Positions 45,899-52,781 of a stretch of 64,000 nt of DNA are shown piece by piece (the first letter of the stretch is position 1; each line of letters opens with the position of its first letter). Location of the stretch: assembly GCF_045290345.1 (NCBI RefSeq), contig NZ_CP155447.1, positions 6,138,001 to 6,202,000 of the forward strand, read 5' to 3'. The notes under the pieces were generated by a model. The model saw only the letters and a list, made by a program, of their open reading frames with translations, did no database searches and had not been told where the DNA came from. The stretch comes from Singulisphaera sp045290345 (GTDB lineage Bacteria; Planctomycetota; Planctomycetia; Isosphaerales; Isosphaeraceae). The position numbers were made by a program, and so were the translations under genes.

Positions 45899-47251
45899 TC
45901 AGAGGCTGCCGGGTGTTCGGTCTGGTGACGAACCCTCGTCGTCCTCCAACGAGTCGTCGCCCAGGTAGCGACGCCGATCGGTCACGCGGCGAACCTTGCG
46001 CCGGTCGAACGCCTCGTCGGTGTGGAAGTCCAACTGGAAGCGCACGAGCCCGAACTGGTAGAGGTCGTCCAGTTCGAAGATCGAGTATCTCAAAACGTCC
46101 AGGAGTTCGCGTTCCAGCGGCGCGAACCGATCGGGGAGGTCGAGCCGCATGAGGGTATGCCCCTCCGACTCGGGGAGGTCGCTGAGAGTGATCGAGAGCA
46201 GGCCGAGGTCCCCGGCGACCCGATTCAAGGCGTCAAGGACGGTTTGATAGCGGAGTTTCATACCGGCGAGCACGAAACCCTCGTGCGAGCGCTCAACGAC
46301 GGTCAGCCGGGGGGAGGTCTCTCCACACTCGCACGGCCGGGTCGTGACCCGCACCACGTCGCCGACGCGATATTTCACAACGGGGTGGTCGCGTAAGTGC
46401 CAGGTCGTCAGGTAAAGCTCCCCCTGCACCGTCTGATCGTCGATGAATTCCGGCCGGGCGATCGTCGCGCCGATCATGGTCGGATCGAAGTGCCCCCCTG
46501 CACCGCAGTCACACTCGCCGGCCAATCCGCCGGTCTCGGTGGTCCCATAGAAGGAATAGACGCGGCAGCCAAGCGTCTCGGCAACCTCCCTCCTGAACCC
46601 GGAGTGCATCGGCTCGCCCATGAATATGAGGGAACGGATGGGCGACCGGCGGTGGGGCCAAATCGACCGCAGGTGAGGCCAGGACCGGACCAGGAGGCTC
46701 GGTAGGGTGAGGAATACGTCCGGCGCGAGGCGTCGGATCGGCTCCAGGGACCGCCCGTAATCTCGATTGAGGTGGAGGAAGGTCGACCGCCGGACTCCCA
46801 GGTCCCTCGCGGCCCGGAAGTAGAAGTCGTAGATCTCGGGGAATCCGACGTCGGCGCAGACGAACGTATCCCCGCTCCGCATCCCGGCCCTGCGGAAAAC
46901 CTGCTCGGTGATCGCCTGCTCGGCGAGCTCGTCGGCCGGGGTTGCCAGCCGCAGGACGCACTGGCCGGTGGACCCCGAACTGTAGTCACAGACGAATCGG
47001 TCGCCGCTCAGCCGCGAGAGCGCCTCGGGCTGGAGGATGTCGCGGTAGTCCTCCCGGCTCGTGTGCGGGAATCGGCCGAGGACGTCGACGGGCGAACTCT
47101 CCGGGAACAGCCCCGAGCCCTCCATGACGGCGCGGTAGTGGCCAAATTCCCGGTAGAGCAACGCGAAGAATCGCCTCATCCGATCGAGGTCGCGCTCGCG
47201 GAGCCCGAGGAGGCTCACCGACCCGTCCTCATGACGATGAAACCGAACCAT
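45899..47251 (-). CDS. PaaK-like adenylate-forming enzyme
   Basis: A 450-residue ANL-superfamily member of the phenylacetate-CoA ligase/coenzyme F390 synthetase type. Motifs: the phosphate-binding loop YSSGSTGQ, YGTTETGGL (adenine/A5 region), GELYLTTW and DHPVVKYRVGDVVR, a CECGETSP cysteine pair, and the C-terminal lid with GMKLRYQTVLDAL. It should activate a carboxylate as an acyl-adenylate; the acceptor is unknown. ATG 47251 overlaps the upstream stop by one base (TAATG), so translation is coupled. A 141-base gap separates it from the membrane-protein gene below. Longer frames upstream are inside the previous gene and are not used. Confidence 0.8.
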   Translation of the reverse strand: MVRFHRHEDGSVSLLGLRERDLDRMRRFFALLYREFGHYRAVMEGSGLFPESSPVDVLGRFPHTSREDYRDILQPEALSRLSGDRFVCDYSSGSTGQCVLRLATPADELAEQAITEQVFRRAGMRSGDTFVCADVGFPEIYDFYFRAARDLGVRRSTFLHLNRDYGRSLEPIRRLAPDVFLTLPSLLVRSWPHLRSIWPHRRSPIRSLIFMGEPMHSGFRREVAETLGCRVYSFYGTTETGGLAGECDCGAGGHFDPTMIGATIARPEFIDDQTVQGELYLTTWHLRDHPVVKYRVGDVVRVTTRPCECGETSPRLTVVERSHEGFVLAGMKLRYQTVLDALNRVAGDLGLLSITLSDLPESEGHTLMRLDLPDRFAPLERELLDVLRYSIFELDDLYQFGLVRFQLDFHTDEAFDRRKVRRVTDRRRYLGDDSLEDDEGSSPDRTPGSL

Positions 47252-48051
47252 TAGGAGGCTTCCCGCTTCGGGGCGTCTGCCGTCGGCACACGCTGACCGA
47301 GGCCGTAACGGACAAGGGGGAAACACGTGAATTGCAGCTTGCTGACGTGCGAAAGGAGGGACGCCGGGGCGACCTCGATCAGCAGTTGTTCCGCGTCGTA
47401 GTCGTACCAGGGCCGGCCGACAGCTCGCGATCCGATGAGGTCGACCTCGTCGGCGTAGAGCAGCGAAGGATATTCGAGATCGTCGATCGGGCGATCACCG
47501 CAATGCTCGACGAGCATCACCGTGTGTCGCGGCCGCTCGAGCGAGTGGCGCAGGTGTCGCCTGCTTGTCAGCACAACATAGTCAGGATCGTGGATCGCGA
47601 CATCCCCCCGCAGATCGTCGCCCGCTCCGCTCAAGTAGGACACGGAAGCCTGGAACCCCTCCCAGTAGATCCCCTTGGCGAATTCGCAGGCGAACGGCCC
47701 GCGCCGCCCATCGGTCACGATCAGGAATCGCGGGGACGCACCGAAGTCGACGCCAAGATCTTTCAACGCCCGGACGATCCGCCGTTGCCTTAGCACGAGC
47801 TCGGCCTCGTCCTCGGGGACGGTGAACGGGAATCGGCTCGCGTCCTTGAAATACGGCGGCAAGATCCCGATCATCGCCTCCCGGTCGACAACGCAGTCGA
47901 GCAAGCCAGCCGCCCGGTGATAGTCCGAGACCGAGACGTACGGGATCTCGGAAACGTCGGCCGGCTCCGCCCCGTACACCTCGCTGTAGAATCGAGTCAG
48001 TCGAAAAGCCTTGCCGGCTGTGGCGATCAGCGCGTCCTCGACATCGAACAT
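47251..48051 (-). CDS. Degenerate PaaK-like protein, partner of the active enzyme
   Basis: 266 residues from ATG 48051, which has GGAG at 6 bases. The sequence follows the adenylate-forming fold in outline: an N-terminal FRLTRFYSEVYGAEPADVSEIPYVSVSDYHR segment, a DGRRGPFACEFAKGIYWEGF core, and a C-terminal LLIEVAPASLL ... FPLVRYGLGQRV end resembling the PLIRYRxGD region. The SSGSTG phosphate loop and the lid domain are missing, so it is probably a catalytically dead paralogue, possibly binding the substrate or regulating the active partner. I could not assign it to a named family. First gene of the cluster; overlaps the next gene by one base. Confidence 0.55.
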   Translation of the reverse strand: MFDVEDALIATAGKAFRLTRFYSEVYGAEPADVSEIPYVSVSDYHRAAGLLDCVVDREAMIGILPPYFKDASRFPFTVPEDEAELVLRQRRIVRALKDLGVDFGASPRFLIVTDGRRGPFACEFAKGIYWEGFQASVSYLSGAGDDLRGDVAIHDPDYVVLTSRRHLRHSLERPRHTVMLVEHCGDRPIDDLEYPSLLYADEVDLIGSRAVGRPWYDYDAEQLLIEVAPASLLSHVSKLQFTCFPLVRYGLGQRVPTADAPKREAS

Positions 48052-48169
48052 GAACCACTCCAGGACGAAACTTCGTATCACCACACGCGATTATACCTAA
48101 CCGACGATCCATGCCGACCCGCGTTCCCGCCCCTCTTCCGTCGGGCGATTCGGAGCAGCGCGACCAACT

Positions 48170-49660
48170 TCATTCCGGCGGGATTCTCCGGATGTCACCG
48201 GACGATCTCAGTGCAACAGCCGCAGCCGTCAGGCCAAGCGTGCAGACCGCGAAGATCAGCGCGTTGGGCGTGCGGATGGTCCAGGCGGCCCAGGGCCAGG
48301 GCAAACGGAAGAATGCGAAATTCAGCATAAAATAGAGCCAGGTGGTCAGCAGCAACCCGGTGGCCGCGAACCGCGCTGCCGACTGCCCTGCCCGCCCCTG
48401 CCGGACGAGCCTGAGCGCCCCCCCAAGAGCCAGGCCGAGCGGTATCGCCACGAGGAGGATCCAGCCGAGTGGGCGAGAAAGCACCTGCTCCTTATAAGAT
48501 AGGGCCAGCAGGGTCTTACCTGCAATCGGCACGGCCACGATGGGCATCGCGAAGAGATAGGGCCAGTACCGCCCGCCCACAATTCCAGGGAGGGCCAGCA
48601 CCGCCATGTTCGTGCCGTACGCCAGGAACGGAGACAGGCCGGGGATCAGGTGGAATTCAGCCCCGACGAGCAGGGTGAGATGGGCGACCACCATCGCGAA
48701 TTCCCAAGGGGGAGCGATCGACACCGTGTCTTCGTCCTCGACATGCTCGTCCGGGATCAAGTGACGGTTCCACCAAAGGCCAAGCGCGAGACCGCCACCG
48801 CCGATCGCCCCGAAGGTGGTCTCCATCATGTTCCACCAGTTGGTGTACGTCCCGATCGTCTGCAACGGCCCTGAGTGGAACAGCTCTCGATTCCAGCCGT
48901 GGAACGCCTGGATGCACTGGCCGAGACTGAACCCGAGACCTCCCACGAGGAAGCCCACTCCGGTCAAGTTGCGGGCGAGCCGGTCGCGGCGGCCCCACTG
49001 GGCGTAGGCAGTCAGCCCGATCAGGGCGAACAGCAAGCCGCCCCAGACTTCCGGCCTTGGCTTCAGTTCAGGGCCCGCGTTCGGCTGCCAATACCAGTCG
49101 GACGAGAAATAGAGCGGTGGCAAAATCCGATGTGCGGGGTCGAACGGTCGGTTCAAGACCCGCAGACCCACGAAGATCAAGCCCATCATCGCCAGCAACA
49201 AGATCAGCATCTCGAGGGGGCGCCATCGCTTCCCACCCAGCCCGATCCCGAGGAAGGCCCCCGCGAACCCAAACCAGATCCCCCCTTTGAGAAAGAGCCC
49301 CAGCATCCCCCAACGAAACGCCGCCCAGTTGCCGACGAAGAACGGGTTGTGAGTCAGCCCGATCGTCTGGCCGTACGTCATCGACCCGCCGAAGGCAATG
49401 CCGACGGCCGTGAGCGCCACCGCCCGTGCCCCCCGCAGCGATCCCGCGTGAGGAATGAACAGCAGTACCAGCACGAAACCGAGAAGCACCCCGGCGATCA
49501 TCGCGCCGGTTTCATGCCCGTATTGCCCGCGAATCCCCCACCCCATGCCGCCGGCCATCGCCCCTAATATCACCGTCCGCCAGAGATCAGTTCCGCGCCC
49601 CTGGCTCCCGTTCTCGCCCGGCAAGGAACTCAATGGGGCATCGCTTTTGTGGGTGGCCAT
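48170..49660 (-). CDS. Polytopic membrane protein of unknown function
   Basis: A 496-residue inner-membrane protein with roughly 12 hydrophobic segments and a soluble N-terminus of about 28 residues. Recurrent motifs include GGMGWGIRGQYGHETGAMIAG and YTNWWNMMETTFGAIGGGGLALGLWWNRHLIP. No family name is certain; conserved glycine/tryptophan-rich motifs of this kind occur in planctomycete hypothetical membrane proteins. It lies between the adenylation cluster (118 bases below) and the divergent methyltransferase gene; whether it belongs to the cluster is unclear. ATG 49660 has no obvious ribosome binding site. Confidence 0.75.
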   Translation of the reverse strand: MATHKSDAPLSSLPGENGSQGRGTDLWRTVILGAMAGGMGWGIRGQYGHETGAMIAGVLLGFVLVLLFIPHAGSLRGARAVALTAVGIAFGGSMTYGQTIGLTHNPFFVGNWAAFRWGMLGLFLKGGIWFGFAGAFLGIGLGGKRWRPLEMLILLLAMMGLIFVGLRVLNRPFDPAHRILPPLYFSSDWYWQPNAGPELKPRPEVWGGLLFALIGLTAYAQWGRRDRLARNLTGVGFLVGGLGFSLGQCIQAFHGWNRELFHSGPLQTIGTYTNWWNMMETTFGAIGGGGLALGLWWNRHLIPDEHVEDEDTVSIAPPWEFAMVVAHLTLLVGAEFHLIPGLSPFLAYGTNMAVLALPGIVGGRYWPYLFAMPIVAVPIAGKTLLALSYKEQVLSRPLGWILLVAIPLGLALGGALRLVRQGRAGQSAARFAATGLLLTTWLYFMLNFAFFRLPWPWAAWTIRTPNALIFAVCTLGLTAAAVALRSSGDIRRIPPE

Positions 49661-49856
49661 AAGCGTGAGGTCGTCCCGTCGCTGGAGCTACTGGTGGGGG
49701 CCATTGCCGCGACTGACGACACTAGCCGGGCACTCCTCGGCGGGCAAGGGAGCGGTTCGGAACCGCCGAAAGGCTTGCAGTCTCGGTCCAGGTCGGAGAT
49801 ATTTCACCCCACGCGTAGAGCAAGATTTTCAAGCAACCGATGCGAGTTCAAGAGGA

Positions 49857-50630
49857 ATGCCACACCGTGACCCAGACGAGTTCTTCGGCGTGGTTGCCGC
49901 TCGGTACAAACAATACAGTCCCAAATATCCCGAGGCTCTCTTCCGTTTCCTCGCGTCCCAGACCTCCGGCAAAGAGCGGGCCTGGGACTGCGGAACCGGC
50001 AGCGGTGGCCAGGCGGCCCGAGGCCTGGCCCCCCACTTCAACCAGGTCATCGCGACGGACGCGTCGGACAAGCAGCTCGCGATCGTCGACCCCTACCCCG
50101 GCCTCGAGTTTCGCCGTGAGCCGGCCGAGCGGAGCGGTCTCGACGATGCCTCGGTCGACCTGCTGACGGTGGCCCACGCCGTTCACTGGTTCGACCTCGA
50201 TTCGTTCTATGCCGAAGCCCGACGCGTCCTCGTTCCCGGCGGCGTGATCGCGGTCTGGTGTTACGAGTTCCCGATGGTCGATCGGGGGCCCATCGACCGG
50301 TTGATCGAGGAACTCTACGACGCCGAAGCGCTGGCCTCTTACTGGCCCTCGAATCGCCGCGACGTCGATGACGGCTACATGCACCTCCCCTTTCCCTTCC
50401 AGGAACTTCGTACGCCCGAGTTTGTGGCGGAGGAAACCTGGCCCCTGGACTCCTTGATCGGCCACTTGCGCACCTGGCAGGCCCTCACCGACTCTGAAGA
50501 TAACCCGGAGGCCGCCGGTTTCGTCGCCGGCCACCTGAAGCGAATCGCCGCAACGTGGCGACGAGGCCGGCGCGCGAGGCGGGCCGTCCAGTGGAAACTC
50601 CACCTTCGAGTCGGTCGCACTCCGATCTGA
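49857..50630 (+). CDS. Class I SAM-dependent methyltransferase
   Basis: A 257-residue cytoplasmic methyltransferase of the UbiE/Methyltransf_11 type. The SAM-binding motif I reads WDCGTGSGGQAARGL near residues 43-57; post-motif acid VIATDASDKQL; the HAVHWFDLDSFYAEARRVLVPGGVIAVWCYEF stretch is characteristic of the group. The early FFGVVAARYKQYSPKYP context fits the known family start, so ATG 49857 (AGAGGA directly ahead) is chosen over the long upstream open frame, which runs antisense to the membrane protein gene. Substrate unknown. The 196-base gap upstream contains both divergent promoters. Confidence 0.88.
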   Translation: MPHRDPDEFFGVVAARYKQYSPKYPEALFRFLASQTSGKERAWDCGTGSGGQAARGLAPHFNQVIATDASDKQLAIVDPYPGLEFRREPAERSGLDDASVDLLTVAHAVHWFDLDSFYAEARRVLVPGGVIAVWCYEFPMVDRGPIDRLIEELYDAEALASYWPSNRRDVDDGYMHLPFPFQELRTPEFVAEETWPLDSLIGHLRTWQALTDSEDNPEAAGFVAGHLKRIAATWRRGRRARRAVQWKLHLRVGRTPI

Positions 50631-50940
50631 GAAGCGAAACGAAACAGAATCCCGCGGAGCAGGTTGCTCCCAGGAGCCTGGCCGGCCCGGCCGTCGGAAT
50701 CCACACCGGCGGCCTGCCTGGCCCATTCTGCGTCGATATCCCTCAACCAACTCCACCCATACACACATCCACACCAACTCAACACGAAAATCCGCAAATC
50801 ACGGCAACACCAAGACGTCTCATTGTTGCCGATTTCGATACAGGGAGATGGAATGGAGAGTCTGGAAACGATTTTGATTGCAAGCGAAAAGGACAGAATT
50901 AAAATGAGCCGTTTTCTCGAAACGCGAATGAGGCGAAGCA
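50631..50940. other. Intergenic stretch before the cupin gene
   Basis: About 310 bases with no gene. The second half (50740-50940) is AT-richer than the rest and ends with the GAGG ribosome binding site of the cupin gene. Confidence 0.35.
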
Positions 50941-51489
50941 ATGTCTGAAGTGGGTCCCCGTCTCGAAACGCTGACGTTAAAGCCCAATGGAAACGCTCCC
51001 AACAGTCGCTTTCCCGTGCTCATCTACCGGGGCGCGATCAAGACCGATCCTCGCGTCGATCTCGCCGACGTGATCGAAGCCACCTTCAGACGGAACAATT
51101 GGCTGAACAACTGGCGCGAGCCCGCGGTTTACAACTACTATCACTACCATTCGACCACCCACGAGGTGCTCGGCTTCGCGCGTGGATACTCGAATCTGCG
51201 TCTGGGCGGTGAAGGCGGACCTGAGTTGACGCTCTCAGCGGGCGATGTCCTTGTCATGCCGGCCGGCGTGTCGCACATCCAGATCGGCGAGTCGAACGAT
51301 CTGTTCATTGTCGGCGGCTATCCCGACGGACGCAGTTGGGATCTGGTCCGCGACGACCAAGCCTCTGACGCGGAAACCCGGGACGCGATCTTACGAATTG
51401 CGACCTTGCCGATCCCCGACCGGGATCCGGTCACAGGTGAAGCCATGGAATTGTGGCGACAGGCGCCTCGGTCTTACGGGATCGAGTAG
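50941..51489 (+). CDS. Cupin-domain protein
   Basis: A 182-residue single-domain cupin resembling the YjlB group. The metal-site pattern is visible as NYYHYHSTTHEVLGFARG (His-rich segment, residues 66-83) and DVLVMPAGVSHIQIG near residues 102-116. A Pro/Asp-rich tail (IPDRDPVTGEAMELWRQAP) is typical for the group. Function unknown; such proteins are usually small-molecule-binding or sugar-modifying enzymes. ATG 50941 has GAGG 8 bases upstream. No close partner gene. Confidence 0.85.
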   Translation: MSEVGPRLETLTLKPNGNAPNSRFPVLIYRGAIKTDPRVDLADVIEATFRRNNWLNNWREPAVYNYYHYHSTTHEVLGFARGYSNLRLGGEGGPELTLSAGDVLVMPAGVSHIQIGESNDLFIVGGYPDGRSWDLVRDDQASDAETRDAILRIATLPIPDRDPVTGEAMELWRQAPRSYGIE

Positions 51490-51824
51490 GAACGTGCCGA
51501 CGCCCTCCTCACGAATCTGGCCAAGCCAAGCAGCGCCGCCGTGCGACCGTGCCGATCCGATGCGGACGTCGGATCCGAAACGGCGGCCCACCCCAACCAG
51601 GACCTGTTCGAATGGAATGCCCCCATGGCCATCACATAAGACCAAGGGGGTGGGCATCTGTCTTCGGGACCCAACAATCCTCGGAACAGACAGTCGGGTT
51701 AAGCCTTACGGACTCGGCGTTCCGGAAGCAAGGGGACGAAGACCAACGAACTTCGGAGCCTGTCACGTAGGAAATGCGCATTCTGCGTGGAAAAACGCAT
51801 TGCTCTCGGAACCACTCCCTTGGT
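51490..51824. other. Intergenic stretch, convergent gap
   Basis: 335 bases between two convergent genes, no gene supported. CCCCCAT at about 51620 and AAGGGGGTGGG at about 51647 can pair as a possible terminator stem, without a T-tract. Confidence 0.3.
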
Positions 51825-52613
51825 TCATGGACTCTTCGCCGTGAACGAATGACGGAGATCCATCATCGCTTGCTGACTCACCCGAAGCAGCCCCTCCTGG
51901 GGACGGTCGAGGTCGGCGATCAGGGTCATGACCGCCGAGAAGGCGAGGACGAGCGCAAGGATCGCCAGCGACCTCCCCGCGGCGGCCAGCCCGGAATGAT
52001 ATCCAATCACCGAGGTGCCGAGAATCGCCACGAAATAGAGCGCCGCCCAGATGGTTCCGGGGATCCGATTCCCCACCCCGAGTGCGAGACGCTTGGTGTG
52101 GAGGTCGATCACTTCGTTCAGTGACCCGATGAACAAGCCCACGACGATCGAGCGGGGCTCTTTCTCTCCGACGGCGACCGCATGAGTCCAGAGCTGAGCG
52201 TGCAACTCCTCGGATCGGCGGATGCTCCGGTCCAGCTTCCCCATCTCGACGGCCTCCAGGCGAACGTCCACGTATTCGCCGAGGAGGGTCCGGACCGCCG
52301 TCCGATGAGGCTCGGGGAGCATCGCCGCACGCAAGTAGGTCGTGCCAATCGCGTTTGCCTCATCAATGACCAGGACCCTTCGCACATCGAACCGCGAGGC
52401 GGCCAGCCCGAACGTGAACGCGAGCAGGAACGCGAGTAACGCGAGAGTGGCCGCCACCATCTCGCCGACCGGCGGCCGATCCTCCCATTCCGAACACCGT
52501 TGCCGATACTGCCCCAGCCGGAATCCCCCCTCGATCGAAAGCAAAACCACCGCCACGGTGGCCAGGAAAACCTCCCAGATCGTGAAGCTGTCGAACGGGC
52601 CGCCGCGGTCCAT
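51825..52613 (-). CDS. DUF4239 (bestrophin-like) membrane protein
   Basis: A 262-residue protein with two N-terminal and two or three C-terminal membrane segments around a helical middle region. The early VGEMVAATLALLAFLLAFTFGLAASRFDVRRVLVIDEANAIGTTYLRA segment is characteristic of DUF4239 proteins, whose fold is related to bestrophin anion channels. The end (AVMTLIADLDRPQEGLLRVSQQAMMDL) is also family-typical. Probable channel-like or stress-related membrane role; not proven. ATG 52613 with GGGAGCGAG ahead. Confidence 0.85.
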   Translation of the reverse strand: MDRGGPFDSFTIWEVFLATVAVVLLSIEGGFRLGQYRQRCSEWEDRPPVGEMVAATLALLAFLLAFTFGLAASRFDVRRVLVIDEANAIGTTYLRAAMLPEPHRTAVRTLLGEYVDVRLEAVEMGKLDRSIRRSEELHAQLWTHAVAVGEKEPRSIVVGLFIGSLNEVIDLHTKRLALGVGNRIPGTIWAALYFVAILGTSVIGYHSGLAAAGRSLAILALVLAFSAVMTLIADLDRPQEGLLRVSQQAMMDLRHSFTAKSP

Positions 52614-52781
52614 GTTGATCTCGCTCCCACACAGCCTATTGGTAAACCGGCCGTGTCCCCCTCAGCCCAGGGCCATTCCTCGGACTCGCGCCGAACCCGA
52701 AGGAATTACGGCCGGGCCGGGCTCGAACACTGGGCCTTGCTCATGCAGACACGTTTCTTTCTCCACGTCTCGTCCCATTCA

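Noticed and set aside
49455..49856. Extended N-terminus for the methyltransferase
   Set aside because: Frame overlaps the start of the divergent membrane protein gene and encodes Arg/Pro-rich nonsense before the conserved FFGVVAARY start.
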